Of a DNA stretch of 64,000 nt, positions 1-8,045 are shown piece after piece; positions within the stretch are counted from its first letter, which is position 1, and each line of letters opens with the position of its first letter. The translations under genes were made by a program, and so were the position numbers. Origin of the DNA: Ureibacillus aquaedulcis. Lineage in GTDB: Bacteria > Bacillota > Bacilli > Bacillales_A > Planococcaceae. The notes beneath the pieces were generated by a model, which made no database searches, was not told the origin of the DNA, and worked only from the letters and a program-made list of their open reading frames with translations. The stretch is taken from assembly GCF_030418165.1 (NCBI RefSeq), contig NZ_JAUHTQ010000001.1, forward strand, positions 434,001 to 498,000, in the 5' to 3' direction.

Positions 1-1151
1 AAGCAATGTACCAAACATACGGCAAATTTCAAAATACGTTTGCCACAACATTATCAGGGAACGTAAAAGCTCATAATGTAAGGGCGAAAATTCGTAAGTA
101 TGAATCAGCACGACAAAGTGCCATGAGCAATAACTATATTCCAGAAAAAGTTTACGATCAACTAATCTCAACGATTCATGAATTTTTGCCAGTCCTACAC
201 CGTTACGTTTCATTAAGAAAAAAGGTTTTAGGTTTAGATGAATTACACATGTACGATCTATTTACACCTCTCGTAAAAGAAGTAAAAGTGGATATGCCTT
301 ACGAGGAAGCAAAAGAAATTATGGTGAAGAGTTTTGAGCCGCTTGGTGCAGAATATCAAGCAAATGTACAAAAAGGGTTAGATAGCCGCTGGGTTGATGT
401 ACTTGAAAACAAAGGAAAACGCAGTGGTGCTTATTCTTCAGGCACATTTGGTACAAACCCATTCATTTTAATGAACTGGCAAGACAACTTAAATAACCTG
501 TTTACTTTAGCCCACGAATTTGGCCATAGTATGCATAGCTACCTTACTCGTCAAAACCAGCCATATCCGTATGCAAGCTATTCTATTTTTGTAGCTGAGG
601 TTGCCTCAACTTGCAATGAAGAATTATTATTTGATTATCTACTGAAAACAAGTGAGGATGCACAACAAAAAATTTACTTATTAAATCACTGGTTAGATGG
701 ATTCCGCAGCACGGTATTCCGTCAAACGATGTTTGCTGAATTTGAACATATTATCCACGAACTTGACGGTAATGGAGAAGCATTGACTGCAGAGCGTTTA
801 ACGGAAATCTACTACGATTTAAATAAACAATACTTCGGCGAAGAAATGACGGTAGATGAGGAAATCGGTTTGGAATGGGCTAGAATCCCTCATTTCTATT
901 ACAATTACTATGTATACCAATACGCTACTGGCCAAAGTGCAGCTACTGCACTAAGCAAGCAAATTCTAGAAGAAGGCCAACCTGCTGTTGAACGCTATCT
1001 CAACAATTTCCTGAAAGCGGGTTGCTCGGACTTCCCAATCGAAGTATTAAAAGCTGCAGGTGTCGACATGGAATCACCTGCACCGATTCAAGAAGCATGT
1101 AAAGTCTTCGAAGAGCGATTAAGTGAACTTGAAGCATTACTACTGAAATAA
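1..1151 (+). CDS. pepF: Oligoendopeptidase F, C-terminal part (5' end outside window)
   Basis: M3-family zinc metallopeptidase that cleaves oligopeptides in the cytoplasm. The reading frame is open from the first bases, so the gene starts upstream; about 382 codons are visible of a family usually near 600. The zinc motif HEFGH lies at bases 513-527, with the downstream helix carrying the third zinc ligand (VAEVASTCNE) about 25 residues later. The C-terminus (LKAGCSDFPIEVLKAAGVDM) is typical of PepF. A strong terminator follows the stop. In B. subtilis pepF (yjbG) also sits next to spxH, so the synteny agrees. Family assignment is secure. Confidence 0.95.
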   Translation, partial: AMYQTYGKFQNTFATTLSGNVKAHNVRAKIRKYESARQSAMSNNYIPEKVYDQLISTIHEFLPVLHRYVSLRKKVLGLDELHMYDLFTPLVKEVKVDMPYEEAKEIMVKSFEPLGAEYQANVQKGLDSRWVDVLENKGKRSGAYSSGTFGTNPFILMNWQDNLNNLFTLAHEFGHSMHSYLTRQNQPYPYASYSIFVAEVASTCNEELLFDYLLKTSEDAQQKIYLLNHWLDGFRSTVFRQTMFAEFEHIIHELDGNGEALTAERLTEIYYDLNKQYFGEEMTVDEEIGLEWARIPHFYYNYYVYQYATGQSAATALSKQILEEGQPAVERYLNNFLKAGCSDFPIEVLKAAGVDMESPAPIQEACKVFEERLSELEALLLK

Positions 1152-1166
1152 GGTGACTATATTTAC

Positions 1167-1208
1167 AAAAACTCCACAGTGATCTTTAGCTGTGGAGTTT
1201 TTTCTTTT
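1167..1208 (+). terminator. Rho-independent terminator of pepF
   Basis: A 13-bp perfect stem (AAAAACTCCACAG with CTGTGGAGTTTTT) is followed by a T-rich tail 16 bases after the pepF stop codon. Confidence 0.9.
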
Positions 1209-1299
1209 CATGGACATTATAAGTTATAGGAAACAGGCTTGTTAGTATTGAATGAAAAGTGAGGAATGGAGGAGTCCGCAGTAGGATTTAAGATTCAGG

Positions 1300-1530
1300 G
1301 AATGTATCGAGGACAATAGAAGGGGAAGGCAGCTTCGAGAAGGGAGCTCAGGGACAATAGAAGTAGAAAAGTAGTTTTTTACAAGTCCATGAGAAGAGAA
1401 CTCGTGGGCAATAGAAGAAGAAAGGTAAGGTTATAAGTCCCCGAACAGCAAGCTCGTGGACAACAAAAAGGAAAAGTAACTTTAAAAGTCCGCAAGTAGC
1501 ACAGTAACTGGTCAACAAAAGCAGAAAGCA
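1300..1530. repeat. Degenerate ~51-55 bp tandem repeat tract
   Basis: A core GACAATAGAAG (variants GGCAATAGAAG, GACAACAAAAAG, GTCAACAAAAGC) recurs at about 1312, 1353, 1408, 1459 and 1511. Between cores come purine-rich stretches with AGTCC and GAGCTC or GCTCGTGG. Spacing is irregular at first (41, 55) and then settles at 51-52 bp. Copies diverge strongly, so this looks like an old, decaying array. No supported gene overlaps it. The rest of the gap, 1531-1790, holds a short direct repeat (ATCTAGTACA twice, near 1555 and 1572) and nothing else I can name. Confidence 0.6.
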
Positions 1531-1816
1531 GCATTACTGTTCCTCGAAAATAATATCTAGTACATCAGCAAATCTAGTACAGTGTAAAAAAACATAACTC
1601 TAAGCTTATAAAAGGACAACAGCATATAATCTCTTGCCCTAAGAAGTTGTTATAATTTTAATAGCAATTTTGTATTCAATTTCATGTTGTTGTTTCACAA
1701 TCTTGCCTACCTTAGAAAGAACCCTGCCTAGATGAATGAGTGTTAATGCCTATAATTAAATATGTTTATTGAAAACGGTTACTATTTGACGAATTTGTGA
1801 AACTATTTTCATAGTG

Positions 1817-1845
1817 TTGCATAGATAATTATTCCGTGATAAAGT
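1817..1845 (+). promoter_or_regulatory. Candidate sigma-A promoter of roxS
   Basis: TTGCAT (-35) and TAAAGT (-10) are separated by 17 bp, which would start transcription near 1851. A second dyad-like element, TTGTGAAACTATTTTCAT, lies just upstream at 1795-1812 and could be a ResD-type site. The promoter call is from pattern only. Confidence 0.5.
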
Positions 1846-1850
1846 AAATA

Positions 1851-1950
1851 CGTGAAATAAATCACATAACAAACATACACCCCTTTGTTTGAACGTGAAC
1901 ATTTCTCCCATCCCCTTTGAAGAGGCGTCAGTCGATGACGTCTCTTTTTT
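1851..1950 (+). ncRNA. roxS: RoxS/RsaE family small regulatory RNA
   Basis: I recognise the conserved RsaE/RoxS body from memory: ATCACATAACAAACATAC, then CCCCTTTGTTTGAA, then TTTCTCCCATCCCCTTT, ending in an intrinsic terminator (stem AGAGGCGTCA/TGACGTCTCT, loop GTCGA, T run to 1950). The three C-rich single-stranded motifs (about 1880-1883, 1905-1909, 1912-1915) are the parts that pair with Shine-Dalgarno regions of targets, mostly central-metabolism and redox mRNAs. Its place between pepF and spxH matches the known location in Bacillus and Staphylococcus. The palindrome GTGAAATAAATCAC at 1852-1865, at the expected start site, resembles a Rex box, in line with known NADH-responsive control by Rex. 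The exact 5' end is inferred. Confidence 0.88.
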
Positions 1951-2084
1951 ATGTTCATAGCATTTTTGCTTAATATAATTAAAAAACTTCCCCCGTTTAA
2001 CAACAGAAACTCAATAGCAACCAGAATTGTGTCTCTCTCCCTATGCACTCTATACATACATCCGCCTCTCTTATAAATACTCAC

Positions 2085-2118
2085 AAAAAAATAGACAAAG
2101 CCGATTTGACTTTGTCTA
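2085..2118 (-). terminator. Terminator of the yjbI-spxH unit
   Basis: Read on the minus strand, AGACAAAG pairs with CTTTGTCT (8 bp) followed by a run of seven T. It lies about 45 bases past the spxH stop. Confidence 0.85.
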
Positions 2119-2163
2119 CTAAAATATAAAGTAAAATAATAGAGTTAAAATTATAATTGCCGG

Positions 2164-2976
2164 TTAATTCAGCTTACGACGCCAGAGCGTAATTTCATCA
2201 CAATGAATACGTTCGATTTTTTGCTGAAGCATTCGTTTCTTCAATTCGCGTTCTGCTTGTTGCAAGGACATCGAATAGATTTCTGCTACTTCACTTGTCG
2301 TCAAGGTTTGAAAGCGTGAAAATAATTCATCAAAGGAAGGAAGGGGATTGCAAATGATTTCTTCTTCATTCATCATCTCCTGCAATATTTGGACATACAC
2401 TTCATAGGTATACATGCCACTTACTTTTAATCCCTCGTCTTCGATACATTCGTTAAAGAAAACGATGCTTGGGACTTCCTCGATTTCCATTTCTCGCGTG
2501 ATATGTAAATCACATTGAAAAGCGCGAGCAGCTTCCTTAGAGCCAAAATCCGAAATGAATTCATCGATGTCAATATCTGATTCCTTGGCAATTTCGATAA
2601 GAGCGGAATAGGAAGTGACTTCCTTCGTCTTTAGCAATGCGTGTTCCTGTAGTTTTAGCAAAAAGCGGGCTGATGCACGTTTACCTTGTAACTCAGCTGC
2701 TTTCACTGCGATTGAAGGGAGTGCAGGATGAGTAATATCCAATTCCGCCCCCGTCATGCAACCCTTTGTACGACGGCCCAATGTATTAAGAGAGGCGAGC
2801 TTCGTACTTAGAATATAACGCCATGTAAAATAATGTTCATATTCCAATTGGAGCTTACGCAGCATCGTCTGCATTTTTAGGGCTTTTTGACAAAGCGGAT
2901 CGATAAAAATATATAATTCTATTGGTTTAGTAGTAGATGCTGGGGCAGGTTTCGACAATAATTGAACATTATTCAC
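2164..2976 (-). CDS. spxH: ClpXP adapter protein SpxH (YjbH), DsbA-like fold
   Basis: YjbH/SpxH delivers the stress regulator Spx to ClpXP for degradation in the cytoplasm. The protein is 270 aa with the usual opening PIELYIFIDPLC and a family-typical middle (AFQCDLHI, DEGLKVSGMYTYEVY). The GTG start overlaps the yjbI stop by 4 bases and has GAGGAGG upstream, so the pair is translationally coupled. Oddity: the N-terminal CxxC of the B. subtilis protein (CPEC) is here C29-Q-K-A32, so the second cysteine is missing. Neighbouring yjbI and roxS match the conserved order. Assignment is firm; retention of thiol chemistry is doubtful. Confidence 0.9.
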   Translation of the reverse strand: MNNVQLLSKPAPASTTKPIELYIFIDPLCQKALKMQTMLRKLQLEYEHYFTWRYILSTKLASLNTLGRRTKGCMTGAELDITHPALPSIAVKAAELQGKRASARFLLKLQEHALLKTKEVTSYSALIEIAKESDIDIDEFISDFGSKEAARAFQCDLHITREMEIEEVPSIVFFNECIEDEGLKVSGMYTYEVYVQILQEMMNEEEIICNPLPSFDELFSRFQTLTTSEVAEIYSMSLQQAERELKKRMLQQKIERIHCDEITLWRRKLN

Positions 2977-3374
2977 TCTGAACCCTCCTCATCTTCATTT
3001 GGCGCGTTAATCATATGATTCGCTGTCAAGACAAGACGTTGGTAGTAGACTTCACGGAAATTCCCTTCAAGTCCAACTTCATCCATTGCTTCCTTCATAC
3101 ATTCCAACCAGGCCTGCGCACGGTCAGGTGTAATCTTAAAGGGGATATGCCGTGCCCTTAGCATCGGATGTCCATGTTCTTCTGTATATATATTAGGCCC
3201 ACCTAGGTACTGGGTCTGAAATTGAATTTGTTTTCTAGTTGTTTCAGTTAAGTCTTCCGGAAAAATAGGTATTAACTGTGGATGTCTCCCAACACGTTCA
3301 TAAAAAGCGTGAAGGAGCTCAGAAAGTTTTTCAGCACCAATTTCCTCGTAAGGAATCGTGTATTTTCGATTCAT
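2973..3374 (-). CDS. yjbI: Truncated (group II) hemoglobin YjbI
   Basis: Small globin-fold haem protein of 133 aa, slightly shorter than plant or animal globins as expected for the 2/2 class. The segment HPMLRARHIPFKI contains the likely proximal histidine, and YYQRLVLTANHMIN forms the last helix. It starts with ATG preceded by AAGGAG and is coupled to spxH downstream. In B. subtilis the two are co-transcribed, and YjbI has been linked to redox and oxidant protection. The tail ends in an acidic run. The gap 3375-3571 upstream contains GTATAC elements but no promoter I can defend. Confidence 0.9.
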   Translation of the reverse strand: MNRKYTIPYEEIGAEKLSELLHAFYERVGRHPQLIPIFPEDLTETTRKQIQFQTQYLGGPNIYTEEHGHPMLRARHIPFKITPDRAQAWLECMKEAMDEVGLEGNFREVYYQRLVLTANHMINAPNEDEEGSE

Positions 3375-3571
3375 AGGTGTACTCCTTTACTTCTTTTAGT
3401 ATACGCAAGAATATCCATTTGTAGTATACTGTTTCGTCTATAACCACTGTTTTAAAGTAACGTGATATATATATTTTAACAACGTATTACTTTTTTCTCA
3501 AACAAATAGCATGACCGAGTCGTAGGATCGTTATCAAAATCATGGAAAACAAAGAAAAAAACTTCTATAAA

Positions 3572-4318
3572 TCAAGCATTGTAGTAATTCAGTATTTTAT
3601 TGACATAGTTTTTTGTTTCAGTAAATGGAGGAATTCCGCCATATTTTGAAACGTTTCCTGGACCTGCATTGTAGGCTGCCAGTGCTAATTCAATATTTTG
3701 ATCGAATTTTTCTAGCATTTGGCCTAAATATTTTGTACCACCCATTATATTTTGTACGGGATCTTTTGGGTCTTGTACACCAAGATATTTTGCTGTACCG
3801 GGCATTAGCTGCATTAAACCTGTTGCACCGGCGGAACTGACAGCATGTTCATCATAGTTTGATTCTTGTTTCATGACTGCAGCGATAAGCTTTCCTGGCA
3901 CACCGTATTTTTGCGAGGCTTGTTCAATAATATCACTATATGCGTTTGCGCCGGCCAATACGTTCGTAAATCCAGCAGTATTTAAGTAATCTTTATTTAT
4001 GTAATTTGAGAAGACACTCTCCTCATTTTGTGTCAGGTCCGTGTAATAAGAAGTTGGCAATGTCTCACTATTGTAGACAAAAGATGATAAGTAATTGTTA
4101 TCTATAGAATTGGTCGTTGTATTAGAATTAAGATTTCCGTAATACCCCAGTAAATTTTCAGGGTCAGTTAATGAAGAGGTAGATGGGGTCATCATTTCTT
4201 CAAGCAGCCCAGTGAAAACTGAAGGTTCACCCGATACGGATTGAACATTCGATTGTGTATTGCCAATTGATTGAATTGCTTGCAGTTCCAACAACATTTT
4301 CATTGATGATATATCCAA
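3572..4318 (-). CDS. yjbJ: Lytic transglycosylase, SLT domain (YjbJ)
   Basis: Peptidoglycan-cleaving transglycosylase. The C-terminal half (about residues 125-248) is a complete Slt70-like domain: AAVMKQESNYD with the catalytic glutamate, ATGLMQLMPGTA, and AAYNAGPGNV. The first ~120 residues are Ser/Thr/Asn-rich and low in complexity. There is no classical signal peptide, as is common for this family, so the export route is unclear. I chose the TTG at 4318 because GGAGAAAGG lies 9 bases upstream; a TTG three codons earlier touches the Shine-Dalgarno. It follows yjbK by 5 bases, so they share a transcript. Confidence 0.88.
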   Translation of the reverse strand: MDISSMKMLLELQAIQSIGNTQSNVQSVSGEPSVFTGLLEEMMTPSTSSLTDPENLLGYYGNLNSNTTTNSIDNNYLSSFVYNSETLPTSYYTDLTQNEESVFSNYINKDYLNTAGFTNVLAGANAYSDIIEQASQKYGVPGKLIAAVMKQESNYDEHAVSSAGATGLMQLMPGTAKYLGVQDPKDPVQNIMGGTKYLGQMLEKFDQNIELALAAYNAGPGNVSKYGGIPPFTETKNYVNKILNYYNA

Positions 4319-4323
4319 AACAA

Positions 4324-4911
4324 TCAACCTTTCTCCGATTTTAATGCATTCATGAAGCGTGCGATTTTTTTATCGGCTATTTGCTTAGGAATGTCGTTTT
4401 CTTTCAAGAAGTTTTCAAAGATTTCTTCGCCGAGGGCTTCCTCGTCTGTCTCATATTCTACCTCATAATCATCGCAGTTTAAATAAAAAGAATGGTCAAA
4501 CACAATAGTTCCACCTTTGTAACTAAATTCTACTCGATCTGTCGTTAGTGTGCCAAATAGACGCAACTGTTCGACGGGTACTTCCAGGTCCTGCAATTGA
4601 GTTTTTACACTATCTGCAAAGAACGCTTTTCCAGAAAGCATTAAATCGGCCTGTTCCTTTGTAATGGCATCCGTTATCTCAAGATGAGTATTTGCAGCAG
4701 TGCGTACTTTTAATGTACAAACAATGCTTTTTTTCGTTTCACGGATTCTTAAACCACTCAATAACTGTTTTAGCTGAAAGTCCTTCGTATCAAAATAGTG
4801 ATTTGTTTGACGTACAATCATTTCTTCTGTCACTTGGAATTTTTTTAATAAAGTTTCATATTGTTGTTTAGTTAAGACATTTTTAAATTCAATTTCTAAT
4901 TCTTGGGTCAT
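4324..4911 (-). CDS. yjbK: CYTH domain protein YjbK
   Basis: CYTH/triphosphate tunnel metalloenzyme of 195 aa. The family signature ExExK is visible right at the start as ELEIEFK, and alternating charged strands follow (RIRETKKSIVCTLKVR, EVEYETDEE). Members bind triphosphates with divalent cations; the physiological substrate of the Bacillus protein is not settled, so I do not name one. The gene runs divergently from yjbL and leads the yjbK-yjbJ unit. In B. subtilis yjbK lies beside the (p)ppGpp synthetase yjbM, as here. Confidence 0.88.
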   Translation of the reverse strand: MTQELEIEFKNVLTKQQYETLLKKFQVTEEMIVRQTNHYFDTKDFQLKQLLSGLRIRETKKSIVCTLKVRTAANTHLEITDAITKEQADLMLSGKAFFADSVKTQLQDLEVPVEQLRLFGTLTTDRVEFSYKGGTIVFDHSFYLNCDDYEVEYETDEEALGEEIFENFLKENDIPKQIADKKIARFMNALKSEKG

Positions 4912-5013
4912 GTTTTTCCTTCCTTAACAGGTATTTTCCACATTCTCTTTCTCGAATTGCAGGCAGCTATGTTAAAATATGATAAGAAAAGTGCAGAAGG
5001 GGAATTTTACATA

Positions 5014-5403
5014 ATGCGAAATATTTATTACATTGAAAAATATCAATTCGTACATAATGATTTACACCTTAGTTTAAACGAAAATGAAAACAAAATACAA
5101 ATTCAGCCTGCAGGGCAGGTTTTAACAGATTCAGATCATTTATCATTTATCTACCTCGTTGAAGAACAGGGTGAATATAGCTATTTATACTTGCCGGAAG
5201 ACTTATGGCCAGCATTGGTGCGAGTTTTAAAGTCTGATCAAAACCCTTATCTTATTTTAAATGAACAAAAAATTGAATTAAGAAATTTTACAGAAGAATT
5301 GCAGATGCTCCTCTTCAATATCGAAGGGAACGAAAACTATGGAAAAGCCTTCGTTGAGGCAGTAGAAAAAGCTTTTACCGAGATTTTAAAAGAGGAAGCA
5401 TAA
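5014..5403 (+). CDS. yjbL: UPF0738 family protein YjbL
   Basis: 129-residue soluble protein of unknown function matching B. subtilis YjbL in position and size. I start it at the ATG at 5014 (MRNIYYIEKYQF) because GAAGGGG precedes it and the family is about 120-130 aa; an upstream in-frame ATG at 4903 would overlap the divergent yjbK start and add 37 unlikely residues. An extended -10 like element TATGTTAAAAT lies at about 4969-4978. No catalytic motif is visible. It may be transcribed with sasB, 68 bases downstream. Confidence 0.82.
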   Translation: MRNIYYIEKYQFVHNDLHLSLNENENKIQIQPAGQVLTDSDHLSFIYLVEEQGEYSYLYLPEDLWPALVRVLKSDQNPYLILNEQKIELRNFTEELQMLLFNIEGNENYGKAFVEAVEKAFTEILKEEA

Positions 5404-5471
5404 GAACTTTAAAAAAATCGAGATATTTGATTTAGAAAGTTGAAAGTCTTTGCATTTGGGAGGAGTCTTCA

Positions 5472-6152
5472 ATGGGAACGTGGGGAAATTTTTTAAGTCC
5501 TTATATCCAGGCAGTTGATGAGTTGAAAATAAAATTTAGAGGGATGCGTTCACAATTTGGTGCTTCTGGAACAACTTCTCCAATCGAATTTGTGACAGGG
5601 CGTGTGAAACCCTTAGCCAGTATATATGATAAAACACTTGAAAAAGGGGTTCCGTTTGAGCCATCAAAACAATTGGCTACCGAATTGCAAGATATTGCAG
5701 GGCTGCGGATTATGTGTCAATTTGTGGATGATATATCGACAGTGGCCAATCTGATTCGCCAAAGAGATGATTTGAAAGTTATTGAAGAAATTGATTATAT
5801 TACCCATAGCAAGCCCAGTGGCTATCGTTCGTATCACATGATTGTAGCGTATCCCGTGGAAACCATCCAAGGCAAAATCGAAGTATTGGCCGAAATTCAA
5901 ATCAGGACGTTGGCGATGAATTTTTGGGCTTCCATCGAGCATTCCATGAACTATAAGTATAAAGGGGTATTCCCGGAAGAAATCAAAAACCGATTGCAGA
6001 ATGCTGCAGAAGCTGCTTTTAAGCTAGATGAAGAAATGTCTTCCATAAGAAGTGAGATACAAGAAGCACAGGTATACTTTAGTGAGTTTAAAGATTCAAC
6101 AAATCCCAAAATTCGAATCCAATCCACTACTGAAGAAAAGGAGCGTGAGTAA
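5472..6152 (+). CDS. sasB: Small alarmone synthetase SasB/RelQ (YjbM)
   Basis: Transfers pyrophosphate from ATP to GDP or GTP to make (p)ppGpp without stringent-factor regulation by ribosomes. The 226-aa length fits a synthetase-only enzyme with no hydrolase domain. Visible synthetase motifs are KPSGYRSYHMIV and EIQIRTLAMNFWASIEHSMNYKYK, plus RIMCQFVDD near residue 80. A GGAGGAG Shine-Dalgarno precedes the ATG. It is 3 bases upstream of NAD kinase and forms the conserved yjbM-nadF-yjbO order. Confidence 0.93.
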   Translation: MGTWGNFLSPYIQAVDELKIKFRGMRSQFGASGTTSPIEFVTGRVKPLASIYDKTLEKGVPFEPSKQLATELQDIAGLRIMCQFVDDISTVANLIRQRDDLKVIEEIDYITHSKPSGYRSYHMIVAYPVETIQGKIEVLAEIQIRTLAMNFWASIEHSMNYKYKGVFPEEIKNRLQNAAEAAFKLDEEMSSIRSEIQEAQVYFSEFKDSTNPKIRIQSTTEEKERE

Positions 6153-6155
6153 GCT

Positions 6156-6950
6156 TTGCGATTTTCAATCCAGTCACGGCGAGATCCTCAATCAAATGAA
6201 TTGATGGAGCTCGCAAAAACATATTTAACGGATTTTGGACTTATTTTAGATGAAGAAGAACCCGAAATCGTCATTTCAATCGGAGGGGATGGGACACTGC
6301 TTCACGCTTTTCATCGCCATGCGCATCGCTTGGATCAAGTTGCATTTGTAGGGATTCATACTGGTCATCTTGGTTTTTATGCTGACTGGAAACCGTCCGA
6401 ATTAGAAAAATTGGTGCTTTCCATTGCAAAAAATGAATTTAATGTAGTGGAGTACCCTTTGTTGGAGGTTCAAGTACATTGCCTTAACTCCGAAACGGTC
6501 AGGTATCTGGCATTGAATGAGGCAACCATTAAATCTCCTGACGTAACGCTGGTCATGGATGTCGAATTAAATGGCAATCAATTTGAACGTTTCCGAGGAG
6601 ATGGTTTGTGTGTTTCCACACCATCCGGGAGTACAGCCTATAATAAAGCACTTGGTGGGGCGATTATCCATCCGACTCTACCAGCCATTCAAATTACTGA
6701 AATGGCCTCGATCAATAACCGGGTATTCCGTACTGTAGGATCTTCTCTGGTGTTGCCAGCACACCATAATTGCACATTAAAGCCTGTTAAAGATCAGCAA
6801 TTCACTATGACGATTGATCATAAACATTTTGTGCAAAGCGACCTGAAATGGATTACATTCAATGTGGCCGCCGAAAAAGTCCGTTTTGCACGTTTTCGCC
6901 CATTTCCATTCTGGGAACGCGTTCATGACTCATTTGTTTCGAATGATTGA
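6156..6950 (+). CDS. nadF: NAD kinase
   Basis: Phosphorylates NAD to NADP in the cytoplasm. The 264-aa protein carries the glycine-rich catalytic GGDGT at residues 43-47, the conserved NEATIK segment and the [24 protein letters not shown] motif region. The start is TTG with AAAGGAG upstream inside the end of sasB, only 3 bases away from the sasB stop, so co-translation is likely. The set (p)ppGpp synthetase, NAD kinase and pseudouridine synthase is conserved across Bacillales. Confidence 0.95.
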   Translation: MRFSIQSRRDPQSNELMELAKTYLTDFGLILDEEEPEIVISIGGDGTLLHAFHRHAHRLDQVAFVGIHTGHLGFYADWKPSELEKLVLSIAKNEFNVVEYPLLEVQVHCLNSETVRYLALNEATIKSPDVTLVMDVELNGNQFERFRGDGLCVSTPSGSTAYNKALGGAIIHPTLPAIQITEMASINNRVFRTVGSSLVLPAHHNCTLKPVKDQQFTMTIDHKHFVQSDLKWITFNVAAEKVRFARFRPFPFWERVHDSFVSND

Positions 6951-6962
6951 TTAGGAGTTAGC

Positions 6963-7865
6963 ATGGACAATAGATTTAAATTGCAATTTCAAGCTAGTAA
7001 AGATGGACAACTTTTGCGGGAGGCAATAAGTCGGTTTGGTATATCCAAAAGGGGACTAACATCAATCAAGTACAATGGCGGTGCTTTATTGGTAAATGGG
7101 GAGGAAAGAACAGTTCGGCATGTCCTGAAATGTGGGGATGAAGTTACCGTTTTATTTCCACCTGAGGAATTCAGTGAAGGGCTTATTGTTGAGCACAGGG
7201 ATTTACCCATCCTTTATGAAGATGATGCATTCTTGATTCTGGATAAACCTCCGTTTATGAATATCATTCCTTCCCGCGAGCATCCGACCGGAAGTCTGGC
7301 AAACTATATTGGTGGGTACTTTGAAAAACAGGGCATCCATTCAACGGTACATATTGTCACAAGATTAGACCGTGATACTTCGGGGATAGTATGTATCGCC
7401 AAGCATAGCCATATTCATCATTTAATGGGGCTTGCCCAAAAACGGAATTTGATTAATAAACAATATGAAGCAATCGTTCATGGACATTTAAAGGAAACAG
7501 AGAAATCCATTATCGCACCGATAGGACGTAAAGAGACCAGTATTATTGAGAGGGAGGTTCGTCCAGATGGACAATTTTCCCATACCGATGTCTTGGTCCT
7601 AAAAAGAGGGTATACAAAAACAATGGAGCCGGTTACCCACGTAAGGCTAAAACTTCATACTGGCAGAACCCATCAAATACGGGTCCATATGGCTCATATT
7701 GGCCACCCTTTAGTGGGCGATGAGCTATATGGCGGGAGTCGCGCCATTCTTAATAGGCAAGCACTACATTGTGTACTGCTGGAACTAGAGCATCCTTTAA
7801 CTGGGCAACCGTTGCGTTTTACAAGTGAAGTTCTTGAACCAATGCGAAATTTGTTGAATAATTAG
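6963..7865 (+). CDS. yjbO: RluA-family 23S rRNA pseudouridine synthase (YjbO)
   Basis: Isomerises uridine in RNA, most likely in large-subunit rRNA. The 300-aa protein has an S4-like N-terminus (residues ~15-75, GISKRGLTSIKYNGGALLVNG) and the RluA catalytic motif TRLDRDTSG with the active aspartate. The C-terminal KLHTGRTHQIRVHMAHIGHPLVGD completes the family pattern. The exact uridine target cannot be read from sequence. It closes the sasB-nadF-yjbO unit and is followed by a terminator. Confidence 0.92.
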   Translation: MDNRFKLQFQASKDGQLLREAISRFGISKRGLTSIKYNGGALLVNGEERTVRHVLKCGDEVTVLFPPEEFSEGLIVEHRDLPILYEDDAFLILDKPPFMNIIPSREHPTGSLANYIGGYFEKQGIHSTVHIVTRLDRDTSGIVCIAKHSHIHHLMGLAQKRNLINKQYEAIVHGHLKETEKSIIAPIGRKETSIIEREVRPDGQFSHTDVLVLKRGYTKTMEPVTHVRLKLHTGRTHQIRVHMAHIGHPLVGDELYGGSRAILNRQALHCVLLELEHPLTGQPLRFTSEVLEPMRNLLNN

Positions 7866-7868
7866 ATG

Positions 7869-7907
7869 AAAAGATGTTCGGAAAATAGCGAACATCTTTT
7901 GTTTTTG
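7869..7907 (+). terminator. Terminator after yjbO
   Basis: AAAGATGTTCG pairs with CGAACATCTTT and is followed by a T-rich tail. Confidence 0.88.
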
Positions 7908-8045
7908 TCATAGACTGTATACAAAGAGAAGATTGCTTTTGTTTATCGGTAATTTATTGAATTATTAAAACTTTGCGATGTCTTAAAAATACCTTTACGA
8001 CTAAACATTTTCCACCTATTATTACATTGAGAGGAGGGGACAAGT

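Noticed and set aside
1809-2084. 91-codon minus-strand frame over the RoxS RNA
   Set aside because: Lies antisense to a conserved RNA, with unlikely composition.
7908-8045. M-box magnesium riboswitch before mgtE
   Set aside because: Consensus aptamer elements are absent and the leader is short.
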